From: CAZIVO01 sp964542765
GTDB taxonomy: Bacteria; Planctomycetota; UBA1135; UBA2386
Direction: 5' to 3'
Length of the DNA: 44,589 nt
Assembly: GCA_964542765.1 (NCBI GenBank)
Contig: CAZIVO010000017.1
Span: 1-44,589, forward strand
Part shown: positions 26,001 through 34,228 of the stretch, in pieces
Layout: each line of letters begins with the position of its first letter
Numbering within the stretch: position 1 is the stretch's first letter
The notes under the pieces: generated by a model
Seen by the model: the letters and a program-made list of their open reading frames with translations, nothing else
Told to the model about the DNA's origin: nothing
Databases searched by the model: none
Made by a program: the position numbers and the translations under genes

Positions 26001-27218
26001 ATGAACCGCTCAAAGCTACTCTTGGTGTGCCACGGCCTTGTCTTCATGGCCCTGCTCGGCCAGCCCCGTACGCAGGAGATGGTCGTGTCGCGGCAGGATG
26101 GTTCGCAGGTCAAGGGGGCGCTGTTGCGCCTGGACGGCAGTGGGCGCGAGGCAAGCCTGGTGATGGAGGTTGCTGGTCGGGAGGTGGAGACCTCCCTCGC
26201 TCAGGTTCTGGCTATCCATGGTCGTGGACCCAGCCCCGTTGGGTCGGCCACGGTCAGCCTGGTCGGCGGAGACCATCTCCGGGGCGAACTGCAAGGCGGC
26301 GATGCTGCCGGGGAGACCTTCACCGTGGTGACACGGAGTCTGGGACCGGTCTCGGTGGCGCTCGATCGTCTGGCGTGGGTTCGCTTCGGTGGGGGAACCG
26401 ATGCTCTGGTCGTGCCCGAGGGGGTGAGTGAGGACGAGGCTCTGTTCCGCCATGCTCGGCGTGGCCTGGATACGATCTTGGGGGCTATAGATCGCTTCAC
26501 GGCCCGAGGCGTCATGTTCGAGTGGGGTGAGAGTGAAGATCCCGGTTTGTTTGCTTACTCTTCCCTGGCAGGACTCGCCCTGAGGGGAGGCGATGGTCCG
26601 CCGGAGCCGGCGACAGCTCAACTGGTGACTCGTTCGGGTGATCGCGTTGCGGTCGAGTTTGCTGGCTTGAACGATGCTGGTTTCGACTTCGTGCTCGAGG
26701 GCGGGCGGCGCATCGGCGTGGCTCGTTCAAACATCTCAGCAATCACCTTTTTAGGCCCGGACCGGCGCTTCTTGTCGGAGTTGGATCCGGTTCGTGTCGA
26801 AGAGAAGAGTTCGCATCTGCCGGGGGACGACGGAGCTTTGTTTCCTTACCGCCGAGACCGGACCGTGACCGGGGGATTCCTGGTTGCGGGGGGGTATGGC
26901 TATGGCAAGGGCTTGGGTGTGCATGCGCGTAGCGTGCTGACCTATCGCGTGCCGCAAGGGTTCGGGCGTTTCTGGGTCCGTGCCGTCATGGATGATGAGG
27001 TCTTGAAGTTGCCCGTTCGCGCTGAGGCGGTGATCACGATCAAGCTGGACAACGAGGTTGTCTTCGGTCCTTCGCCCTTGCGGAGCGGTAAGCCGTCGCG
27101 ATTGATCGGCCCCTTACCCGTTCGTCCAGGTGGGCTGTTGACCCTGGAAGCTGATTTCGGTGTGGGGTGGTTCGTCGGCGATCGTGTCGACTGGTTATTG
27201 CCGGTATTCCTGAAATGA
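26001..27218 (+). CDS. Secreted protein with C-terminal NPCBM-like domain
   Basis: A 405-residue exported protein: residues 1-24 form a signal peptide (KLLLVCHGLVFMALLG). The middle is beta-rich with repeated short strands of the type found in planctomycete hypothetical proteins (VSLVGGDHLRGELQGGD, VTRSGDRVAVEFAGLND). The final ~135 residues resemble the NPCBM carbohydrate-associated fold, with GGYGYGKGLGVHARSVLTY, FWVRAVMDDEV and KLDNEVVFGPSPLRSG. NPCBM domains in known proteins sit beside glycosidases and may bind glycans; no catalytic domain is seen here. ATG start with GAGG 13 bases upstream. It is divergent from groEL2 and probably co-transcribed with the VWA gene 19 bases later. Confidence 0.72.
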   Translation: MNRSKLLLVCHGLVFMALLGQPRTQEMVVSRQDGSQVKGALLRLDGSGREASLVMEVAGREVETSLAQVLAIHGRGPSPVGSATVSLVGGDHLRGELQGGDAAGETFTVVTRSLGPVSVALDRLAWVRFGGGTDALVVPEGVSEDEALFRHARRGLDTILGAIDRFTARGVMFEWGESEDPGLFAYSSLAGLALRGGDGPPEPATAQLVTRSGDRVAVEFAGLNDAGFDFVLEGGRRIGVARSNISAITFLGPDRRFLSELDPVRVEEKSSHLPGDDGALFPYRRDRTVTGGFLVAGGYGYGKGLGVHARSVLTYRVPQGFGRFWVRAVMDDEVLKLPVRAEAVITIKLDNEVVFGPSPLRSGKPSRLIGPLPVRPGGLLTLEADFGVGWFVGDRVDWLLPVFLK

Positions 27219-27237
27219 GTTCCGCGAAGTTCAGTCG

Positions 27238-29742
27238 ATGATCGATCTGCTGGTTCCGATCGCCTTGGCGGGAATTGCCCTGCCCGGCTTGTTGCTGCGT
27301 CGTTTCGGCCCTTGGCCCGCTCGGTTGGCGGCTCTCATGGTGCTGGTTGTGCTGGTGACGGCAGCTTCGAATCCGCAGCGGCGTGAAGACAAACGCGTGG
27401 TCGCCGAGGTTGTCGTGGTGCCCACGGGGGAGACCGATGGGCCGGCCATGGAGGCTTTCGCTGCGACGCTGGGTCGCCCGCCCGCAGTGGTGGGCGGGGA
27501 TGCTTCCCTGTCCGAGCGCATCGCGATCGCGCAGTTGCAAGGAGGCTCTGGCGGTGAGCCTGCGCATTCGGTGCTGCTCTGGACGGGGCCGTTTCGCCCG
27601 CCTGTGGGCGATGCGGTTGTTGTTGGTGATGTGACCGCCTTGACAGAAACACCGCCGCCGGCGCTCGAACCCGCCGCCTGCGAGGTCCGTGCGCTGGCAC
27701 CGCTCGTTGTCGGGCGGCCGGGGGCTTTCGAACTTCGAGTTCGCGACTCCATCCTTCCCTTTCGCGCGAAGGTCAGGATTTTTGATCCGAGCGACCGCCC
27801 GGTGCTGACCGAGGAGATCGGGGAACTGGTGGGCAGCGGTGAGGTTGCTTTCATCCCGGAGCTTGCTGGCCCGCACCGTTTTTCCGTCGAGTTCTTGGCT
27901 GGCGCCAGTCGGGTCACGGCGGTCGGGCGATTCGAGGCGGGCGAAGCATCGGAGGTCTTGGTCGTGGGGGTAGCTGCACAGGCCTTCGCGGCGGCCTTGG
28001 CCGTGCAGTCCATGAGGGTCGCCACGGCTTCCCAACTCCCGGAGGAACTCAAGGTCGCCGCGCTGGTCTTGCTGGACCCCGTTTCTGTCGAGGAGCAGGC
28101 GCGGGTTGTCGAGTTCGTCGATGATGGCGGCGGTCTGTTCGTGGTCGGTGCCGAAGACGGTGGCGGTATCGCGCCGCAGTCAGAGCCGCTGCAGGCTTGC
28201 TTGCCCGTTGTTCTGGCTGCGCGACCGTCGCCAAAGGGCGGCATCGGTACGGCGTCGAGTGGGGTGGGGGCTGCCGAACCCACATCGCCGCCGGTGAGGC
28301 AAGCACCGTTACCGAAGCCTCTTCCGCCGGAACCGGGGATCCCGCCGAGTATTCCTCCGGCGGGGGGCCCTGCGGCCGGAGATACTCGAAGTGCCCGGAT
28401 TTCTGAAGGCCCCGAGGTCGAGGTCGAGCGCCGCACCGTTGCGATGGTCCTGGTGATCGATCGTTCCGGCAGCATGGGGGAAGGCGCATTGGCCTTCGGT
28501 CTGAGCAAGATGGACTTTGCCAAGAAGAGCGCTTACGAGACGGCGCGGGCGCTCGAAAAGGGTGACATGCTGGGGGTGGTGACCTTCGGCATCACCGGGC
28601 AGGAGGTTCTGCCGATGACATCGGTGGGCGAGATGGCGGAGATTCGTCGGACACTGGAAGGCCTGCAAGCCGGTGCCCGCAGGACTCTGATTTCCAATGC
28701 CATCGAGAAGGCTGCCGGCCTTTTGGTCGGGAGCCGGGCGGCAGCCCGTCATGTGGTCATCATCTCGGATGGCGAGATCCATGATGCGTCCGAGGCCTTC
28801 ACCAAGAGCAAGGTCAAAGATCTCCACGATGAGCATGGTGTGACCGTGAGTCTGATCCAGATCTCCGGCCAGCGCACCGTCGAGGATCGGCATGCGCATG
28901 AGTTGAGCAAGCTCGGTGGTGGGCGTTTCGTGAGGGCTGACCGTGCCGATGAAATCCCTCGCTTGGTGATGGTCGAGGTCCGCCGCGCTCTGGGCGCGAT
29001 AGGGCGCCGCCCGTCCGGAGAGATTGGGCCTGGCCCTCTGGCGTCTCAGCCGAAGCCTGATGCCAGGCCCGACCCGAAGCCGGACCCGAAACCCGACCCG
29101 AAGCCGGACCCGAAACCCGACCCGAAGCCGGACCCGAAGCCGGACCCGAAGCCGGATTCGAAACCTTCACCATTCCTCGCCGTGCATGCGATCACGGATT
29201 CGAATCTCCTGCGTCCCGAGCCCGATGGCGAATGGCCTCGGCTGACAGGAATCTTGCCGGTTGATGCCCGACCCGAATCCCGGGTTCTGCTGGCCACGCG
29301 GAGCAAGGGCATTCCCGTGCTGGCCTTCCTCAATCATGGTCTCGGCAAGGTCGGGGTCTGGACTTCGGATCTGACCGGATCCTGGGGCGAGCGTTGGCGC
29401 GTTGATCCGGCTTATCCTGGCAGGATTGCACTCTGGCTTCGATCTCTCCTGCCTCCGCTGACAGCCTTCGAACAACGCGATCTGATCGCACAGCGCGATC
29501 TTCATCCCCTGGCGCCGACTCTTGCCGAACGCGACCATCTCGAAGGTCTGGCGGGTGGGCCATTGCGGCCGGTCTCTTCCTGGAGAGATCCTCCGCCAGC
29601 GTTGCGAGAGGAGGTGACGGGTCGAGCCGTGGAACTTTCGGCGTGGGTTTGTCTGGCCCTGGTACTTCTGGTTCTGGTGGAGTGGTTGTCGCGGTGGAAG
29701 AAGGGGGTGCGCAGTCGTGAAGGATCGAGGGCGAGGGTGTGA
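27238..29742 (+). CDS. Membrane VWA-domain protein with split GATase-like region and Pro-Lys-Pro-Asp linker
   Basis: An 834-residue protein. Two N-terminal hydrophobic helices (about 2-20 and 28-46) and one near the C terminus (about 798-818) anchor it. A periplasmic Rossmann-like region (about 220-340, with SVEEQARVVEFVDDGGGLFVVG) resembles the glutamine-amidotransferase-like domain of COG5426 proteins. A von Willebrand A domain follows with MIDAS residues Asp408, Ser410 and Ser412 in VIDRSGSMG. Residues about 605-645 are a Pro-Lys-Pro-Asp repeat. The domain then resumes with FLNHGLGKVGVWTSDLTGSWG, the typical second half of these GATase-like proteins, so the VWA looks inserted. Known relatives are membrane-anchored with unclear function. 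ATG start; its stop overlaps the next gene. Confidence 0.8.
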   Translation: MIDLLVPIALAGIALPGLLLRRFGPWPARLAALMVLVVLVTAASNPQRREDKRVVAEVVVVPTGETDGPAMEAFAATLGRPPAVVGGDASLSERIAIAQLQGGSGGEPAHSVLLWTGPFRPPVGDAVVVGDVTALTETPPPALEPAACEVRALAPLVVGRPGAFELRVRDSILPFRAKVRIFDPSDRPVLTEEIGELVGSGEVAFIPELAGPHRFSVEFLAGASRVTAVGRFEAGEASEVLVVGVAAQAFAAALAVQSMRVATASQLPEELKVAALVLLDPVSVEEQARVVEFVDDGGGLFVVGAEDGGGIAPQSEPLQACLPVVLAARPSPKGGIGTASSGVGAAEPTSPPVRQAPLPKPLPPEPGIPPSIPPAGGPAAGDTRSARISEGPEVEVERRTVAMVLVIDRSGSMGEGALAFGLSKMDFAKKSAYETARALEKGDMLGVVTFGITGQEVLPMTSVGEMAEIRRTLEGLQAGARRTLISNAIEKAAGLLVGSRAAARHVVIISDGEIHDASEAFTKSKVKDLHDEHGVTVSLIQISGQRTVEDRHAHELSKLGGGRFVRADRADEIPRLVMVEVRRALGAIGRRPSGEIGPGPLASQPKPDARPDPKPDPKPDPKPDPKPDPKPDPKPDPKPDSKPSPFLAVHAITDSNLLRPEPDGEWPRLTGILPVDARPESRVLLATRSKGIPVLAFLNHGLGKVGVWTSDLTGSWGERWRVDPAYPGRIALWLRSLLPPLTAFEQRDLIAQRDLHPLAPTLAERDHLEGLAGGPLRPVSSWRDPPPALREEVTGRAVELSAWVCLALVLLVLVEWLSRWKKGVRSREGSRARV
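29053..29169 (+). repeat. Tandem Pro-Lys-Pro-Asp codon repeat in the VWA gene
   Basis: About eight 12-base units (approximately CCGAAGCCGGAC and variants with AAACCC) encode Pro-Lys-Pro-Asp repeats, joining the VWA domain to the second GATase-like part. Near-identical adjacent units suggest recent slippage or unequal exchange. Changes of one unit stay in frame and would alter linker length only. Confidence 0.85.
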
Positions 29743-30185
29743 TCTTGCGTGACCGACTGTTGTTGATGGGGTTGTTGATCGCCCTCGTGGCTTGCTCGGA
29801 TCACGATGGCGTGGGGAAGAATCCGGTGATCGTCCCCGACCCGTCGATCGAGACCTATGCAGGGCCGCCGGCCCGAGCAGATCTTGAGGTCATGGAGAGT
29901 GAGCCGTTGCAGTATGCCATCAGCTTGAAGGTCGAGGTTCCTACGGGCGGCTTCTCCCTGGAACATGATACGACCAAGGCCGATGCCGAAGGCACCTGGG
30001 TCTATTTCAGCTTGACGGAGCCGGGTGCCGAGGAGAATGCGCTGCAAGCCCTTCAAGAGCTTGATTGTCGCGAAGGTCTGGGCGCGGTTGCCAGGCCGAT
30101 CCATGTGCTGGTCACTCGCAAGACCCGTGGAACACCAGATGTTTCAACGCCGCCCCACGGGCATTTGAAGACCTTTCCCAGATAG
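29739..30185 (+). CDS. Hypothetical lipoprotein downstream of the VWA gene
   Basis: A 148-residue protein starting at GTG overlapping the VWA stop (GTGA), so translational coupling is likely. The signal LLLMGLLIALVACSD has a lipobox LVAC, giving lipidation at about Cys19. The mature part (ETYAGPPARADLEVMESEPL and onward) shows no known domain; it is polar, Glu-rich and probably beta-strand forming. Its position in the NPCBM-VWA-lipoprotein run suggests a role with the VWA membrane protein at the cell envelope. MiaE follows 29 bases later and may or may not be in the same unit. Function unknown. Confidence 0.75.
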   Translation: MILRDRLLLMGLLIALVACSDHDGVGKNPVIVPDPSIETYAGPPARADLEVMESEPLQYAISLKVEVPTGGFSLEHDTTKADAEGTWVYFSLTEPGAEENALQALQELDCREGLGAVARPIHVLVTRKTRGTPDVSTPPHGHLKTFPR

Positions 30186-30214
30186 CCGGGGACTCGTGGC
30201 TATGATCTTGCGCC

Positions 30215-30802
30215 ATGACCTTGGCTCACCTTCGAAGTCAAACCGATCCAGCTTGGGCCGAGCGCGCCCTTGATCACATTGATGAGATCTTGGTGGAGCA
30301 GGCGCACCTGGAAAAGAAGGCTGCTTCTTCAGCGCTGGCCCTCTTGTTTCGCTACCCCGATGAGCCGTGCCTGCAAAAACCCCTGTCCGAGCTGGCGCGC
30401 GAGGAATTGACGCATTTCGAGAGCGCGCTGGAGAAACTCCAGTCGCGGGGGCTGACCTTCGGTCGCCAGCAGCCCAGCGGCTACGCCGAGGGTCTCCTGT
30501 CGATCGTGCGCGGCAAGGACCCGGATCGTCTTCTCGATCGTCTGCTCTGCTCCGCTCTGATCGAGGCGCGCAGCTGTGAGCGCATGCGGCTTTTGGAGCT
30601 AGCACTCGCCGATCGCGATCCCGATCTCTCTCGCTGGTATCACGAACTCGTCGCCAGTGAGGCCAGGCATCAGGATCTCTTCGTGCGTCTGGCCAAGGAG
30701 ATTTTTCCAGCTGACGAGGTCGAGCGCAGACTGGTGGAAATCGCCGATCATGAAGCTCGGGTGGTGGCCTCTCTCGACCCGCTCCCGCGCATGCATACCT
30801 GA
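30215..30802 (+). CDS. miaE: MiaE-like tRNA 2-methylthio-N6-isopentenyladenosine hydroxylase
   Basis: A 195-residue di-iron ferritin-like protein predicted to hydroxylate the isopentenyl group of ms2i6A at tRNA position 37. The four-helix bundle ligands appear as DEILVEQAHLEKKAASSAL, EELTHFESAL (ExxH), EARSCERMRLL and ASEARHQDLFV (ExxRH), in the expected order. The family usually has about 200-270 residues, so this is at the short end. MiaA and MiaB, which make the substrate, are not in the window. TATGAT at 30201-30206, nine bases before the ATG, could be a -10 element giving a near-leaderless transcript. It precedes the GCS2-CBS gene by 200 bases. Confidence 0.88.
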   Translation: MTLAHLRSQTDPAWAERALDHIDEILVEQAHLEKKAASSALALLFRYPDEPCLQKPLSELAREELTHFESALEKLQSRGLTFGRQQPSGYAEGLLSIVRGKDPDRLLDRLLCSALIEARSCERMRLLELALADRDPDLSRWYHELVASEARHQDLFVRLAKEIFPADEVERRLVEIADHEARVVASLDPLPRMHT

Positions 30803-30858
30803 CTCGATGCAGCAGATGAGGCCCAGAGTTCGGATGGATAGGCGTATTTTCGGACGTA

Positions 30859-30878
30859 TTCGAGGCGCCAGCCTCGAA
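30859..30878. other. 8-bp hairpin with tRNA D-arm-like flank in a 200-base spacer
   Basis: TTCGAGGC and GCCTCGAA form a perfect 8-bp stem with a GCCA loop between miaE and the GCS2-CBS gene. On the minus strand it follows GTAGCGCAGATGGTAAAGCTAC (30882-30903), which looks like a tRNA D arm (loop AGATGGTAA). No matching acceptor or T arm was found, so a complete tRNA is not supported. The spacer 30803-31002 is otherwise without a gene. Confidence 0.4.
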
Positions 30879-31002
30879 GAGGTAGCTTTACCATCTGCGC
30901 TACGAATGGGATCCCGATCATGACGTGCTACACTGCGTTCGATCTTGGCTGCGGTGCTTGTCCGTAGCACACTTCTACCCTCCATTTTCGCGACCTCCAA
31001 CG

Positions 31003-32928
31003 ATGGGCGAGCACGACGTTTCCACTGACATCGACGAGAAGCAGATTCGCGACTTCATCAAGTCCTTGCTGCGGGACGTGCGTGCGCTCGAGGTGATGAT
31101 CGACGAGGGCCTCATCGAGTCCGGGGTCCGGCGGATCGGCGCGGAACAGGAGATGTTCCTCGTGGATAGGGCCTTGCGCCCTGCCCTTCTGGCGCTGGAG
31201 ATGCTCGATCATCTGAAGAATCCGCAGTTCACCACGGAACTGGCGAAGTTCAATCTCGAGGCCAACCTGTCGCCCTACACCTTTGGCGGTGATTGCCTGA
31301 GCCAAATGGAGAAGGAACTGAAGGGGCTGATGGATCAGGCCTATCAGGCCGCTGATGCATGTGGTGCGGGGATCGTGCTTACCGGCATTCTTCCGACGCT
31401 CCGCATGGCGGACCTCGGTTTGGATAGCATGGTGCCGAACGCACGCTACATCGCCCTCAACCGCGCGATGCTCAAACTGCGCGGCGGTTCGTTCCAGTTC
31501 CGGATCAAGGGTCAGGACGAACTCGATATCACTCATGACAATGTGATGCTGGAGTCGTGCAACACGAGCTTCCAGGTTCATTTCCAGGTCAGCCATGATG
31601 AGTTCGCGCATCTCTACAACATTGCCCAGGCGATCACGGGTCCAGTGATGGCAGCTGCGGTGAATTCTCCGCTGCTGCTGGGTAAGAGTTTGTGGAGAGA
31701 GACGCGGGTGGCCCTCTTCCAGCAGTCTGTCGACTCTCGCTCGCAGACTCATCAGGCGCGAGGGCGGCGACCACGTGTGCATTTCGGCGATAGCTGGGTC
31801 AAGGAATCGGTGCTCGAGATTTTCCGCGAGGACATAGCTCGCTTTCGAGTGGTTCTGTCGACAGAGGCAGACGAGGACCCGGAGGCGGTCTTGGCGCGTG
31901 GCGAGGTACCCAAGTTGACGGCGCTGCGATTGCACAACGGGACGGTCTATCGCTGGAACCGGGCCTGCTACGGGATCAGTGATGGCAAGGCCCACTTGCG
32001 TATCGAGAATCGCGTGCTGCCGTCGGGTCCGACGATGGCCGATGAAATTGCCAATGGCGCCTTCTACTTCGGCTTGATGAGCGCCTTGGCCGAGGAATAC
32101 GGACCGATCGAAAAGTCGATGGAGTTCGCTCATGCCAAGGACAACTTCCTGCGTGCGTCGCGCAACGGTTTGGATGCGCAGTTCAACTGGGTCAAGGGCG
32201 AGACGTGGACGGCGCCGGCGCTGATCCTGGATCATCTTTTGCCGCTGGCCCGGGAGGGATTGCGGGCCTCGGCGGTCGACTCGGGAGATATAGATCGCTA
32301 TCTCGGCATCATCGAGGAGCGAGTCAGATCGAGGCGTAGTGGTGCTCAGTGGGCGTTGGAATCCTTTTCGAAGATGGATGAAGCCGTGAGCAAAGATCGT
32401 CGTCTCCGGTCCTTGACGCGTGGCATGATGGAGCGCCAGAAAGAGGGGTCCCCGGTTCATACGTGGGATCTGGCGACTGTTTCGGACTCGGATGATTGGC
32501 GGGAGAGTTACCGGACAGTCGGTCAGTACATGACCACCGATCTCTTTACTGTTCGGCCCGGGGATGTGGTCGATCTGGCGGCCAGCTTGATGGAGTGGGA
32601 GCATATTCGGCACGTTCCGGTCGAAGACGACCACGGCCAGTTGGTAGGCCTGATTTCGCATCGCAGCCTCTTGCGAATGGTAGGTCGAGGTGACAGCGGC
32701 GACGCGGCCGGGTCGGTTCCTGTGCAGGAGATCATGAAAAAGGACCCGGTAACGGTGACGCCGGAGACCAGCACGGGCGATGCGATTGCGCTGATGCGAA
32801 GTCGTCAAGTAGGTTGCCTGCCGGTCGTTAGCGATGGGCACCTGGTCGGGATCCTCACGGATCATGACCTGATCAAGGTGGCGGCGATGTTGCTGGAGCA
32901 AAACCTGAAGGCGGGCGAGGAATCGTGA
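31003..32928 (+). CDS. GCS2-type carboxylate-amine ligase fused to a CBS-domain pair
   Basis: A 641-residue fusion. The N-terminal ~460 residues are of the glutamate-cysteine ligase family 2 (YbdK/COG2170) fold, with VRRIGAEQEMFLVD (42-55) and TELAKFNLEANLSPY (78-92), ATP- and metal-binding positions, and THDNVMLESCNTSFQVHFQV. This group makes amide bonds between carboxylates and amines using ATP. Residues about 503-641 are two CBS motifs (GQYMTTDLFTVRPGD, VQEIMKKDPVTVTPET) that commonly bind adenine nucleotides and would give allosteric control. The frame opens at 30925 but the ATG at 31003 seems the likely start. The next gene overlaps by 4 bases (GTGA). Substrates unknown; true glutathione synthesis is possible but not shown. 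Confidence 0.83.
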   Translation: MGEHDVSTDIDEKQIRDFIKSLLRDVRALEVMIDEGLIESGVRRIGAEQEMFLVDRALRPALLALEMLDHLKNPQFTTELAKFNLEANLSPYTFGGDCLSQMEKELKGLMDQAYQAADACGAGIVLTGILPTLRMADLGLDSMVPNARYIALNRAMLKLRGGSFQFRIKGQDELDITHDNVMLESCNTSFQVHFQVSHDEFAHLYNIAQAITGPVMAAAVNSPLLLGKSLWRETRVALFQQSVDSRSQTHQARGRRPRVHFGDSWVKESVLEIFREDIARFRVVLSTEADEDPEAVLARGEVPKLTALRLHNGTVYRWNRACYGISDGKAHLRIENRVLPSGPTMADEIANGAFYFGLMSALAEEYGPIEKSMEFAHAKDNFLRASRNGLDAQFNWVKGETWTAPALILDHLLPLAREGLRASAVDSGDIDRYLGIIEERVRSRRSGAQWALESFSKMDEAVSKDRRLRSLTRGMMERQKEGSPVHTWDLATVSDSDDWRESYRTVGQYMTTDLFTVRPGDVVDLAASLMEWEHIRHVPVEDDHGQLVGLISHRSLLRMVGRGDSGDAAGSVPVQEIMKKDPVTVTPETSTGDAIALMRSRQVGCLPVVSDGHLVGILTDHDLIKVAAMLLEQNLKAGEES

Positions 32929-34136
32929 GCAAAGAGGCTGTTGCTCCACCTTCCGAGGGGCGCTGTTTTCGAAGGGTTCTCGGGACCCATGACAGCGGGC
33001 AGCCTGGGCCGACGATGCTTGTCATGGGAGGCATACATGGCAACGAACCCGGCGGGGTTCGTGCGGTGACCAGTGTTTTGGCCAGACTCCAGGAGCAGGC
33101 GACAGGGATTCGCGGGCGTTTCGTCGCCGTTGCTGGCAACCTTGGAGCTCTCGAGAGTGATCAGCGCTTCCTTGCGCGGGATCTCAATCGTCAGTGGCTT
33201 CCGGCGAATGTCGCGGCGCTGCGGAGTCGGGAGAGTGTGTCCGACAACGAGGAAGATCGCGAGCAACGCGAACTTGTCGAGGTGTTCGAGAAGTTCATTG
33301 GCGAGTCTCGCGGCCCCCTGCTGTTTGTTGATCTGCACACGTGTTCTTCAGAAGGTCCGCCCTTCACCTGCTTCAGTGACACCTTGACGAATCTTCGCAT
33401 TGCCAGAGCGATCCCCATCCCGGTGATTCTCGGCCTCGAAGAAGCGATCGATGGTGCCGTCCTTGATTTCTTCAATGAGCGTGGATTGCCGTGCATCGCT
33501 GTCGAGGGGGGCAAGCACGATCACCCGGCTACCGCCGACCACCTCGAGGCGGCGCTGTGGATCTTGCTTGTGCAAGCGGGTTGCCTCAGGCCTGCGGAGG
33601 TGCCTGATCTCGACCGGTATCGCCATCGACTTGCGATTGCCGCAGGCGGATGTCAGGGAACCCTCGAGATTCGCGATCACCACCGCATCACCCCCGAGGA
33701 TCGCTTCGTGATGGAGCCGGGTTTCCAGAGTTTCGATGGGGTGCGCAAGGGCCAGCTTCTGGCGCATGATGCCGGGGGCGAGATCCGCGCCACCGAGTCT
33801 GGCAGGGTGTTGTTACCGCTCTATCAGGAGGAGGGGGAAGATGGTTTCTTCCTGACGCGCAGGGTTACTGGTTACTGGTTGAGGGTGGCCATGCTTGCTC
33901 GCCGATTGCGGCTCGACAAGTTGCTGCCGCTGTTTCCAGGCGTCAGCCGACATCCTTCACGGGCCGAAACCTTCCTGGTGAGTCGCCGGATAGCACGCTG
34001 GCCCCTTGTGGGTTGTCTGCATCTCCTCGGTTTTCGTCGCCGGCGGCCCGAAGGCGATCACTGGACCTTCTCTCGCCGCCGTACCGCATTGTCGAGCAGA
34101 GCCCTGCCTTGGGAGTCGCCAGGACGTGATGAGTAG
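32925..34136 (+). CDS. AstE/aspartoacylase-family zinc amidohydrolase
   Basis: A 403-residue member of the succinylglutamate desuccinylase/aspartoacylase group of M14-like zinc hydrolases. The zinc ligands appear as GGIHGNEPGG (His and Glu) and LFVDLHTCSS (His); a conserved RDLNRQW block carries the substrate Arg and Asn. It is longer than ordinary AstE (about 320 residues), with a basic C-terminal tail (LHLLGFRRRRPEGDHW). It starts at GTG inside the stop of the GCS2-CBS gene, so the two are translated together. Known family members cleave N-acyl amino acid amide bonds. Here the likely role is trimming or regenerating the product of the neighbouring ligase; this is inference from coupling. 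Confidence 0.85.
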   Translation: MSKEAVAPPSEGRCFRRVLGTHDSGQPGPTMLVMGGIHGNEPGGVRAVTSVLARLQEQATGIRGRFVAVAGNLGALESDQRFLARDLNRQWLPANVAALRSRESVSDNEEDREQRELVEVFEKFIGESRGPLLFVDLHTCSSEGPPFTCFSDTLTNLRIARAIPIPVILGLEEAIDGAVLDFFNERGLPCIAVEGGKHDHPATADHLEAALWILLVQAGCLRPAEVPDLDRYRHRLAIAAGGCQGTLEIRDHHRITPEDRFVMEPGFQSFDGVRKGQLLAHDAGGEIRATESGRVLLPLYQEEGEDGFFLTRRVTGYWLRVAMLARRLRLDKLLPLFPGVSRHPSRAETFLVSRRIARWPLVGCLHLLGFRRRRPEGDHWTFSRRRTALSSRALPWESPGRDE

Positions 34137-34228
34137 GATGCGGCTAACGATTTCATGTCTGTGGAAATAGCTTGCGGCCTGCTGCGTTGCTCGTTCTAGT
34201 TCGGCACCAAGATTAGCGTGAACCGCAG

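Noticed and set aside
30880..30925. A tRNA gene on the minus strand in the miaE downstream spacer
   Set aside because: Only a D-arm-like part is present; no paired acceptor stem, T arm or anticodon arm of normal spacing could be assembled.
30928..32949. 673-codon minus-strand open frame opposite the GCS2-CBS gene
   Set aside because: It mirrors the real ligase-CBS frame almost exactly and has no recognisable domain; GC-rich codon bias keeps the antisense frame open.
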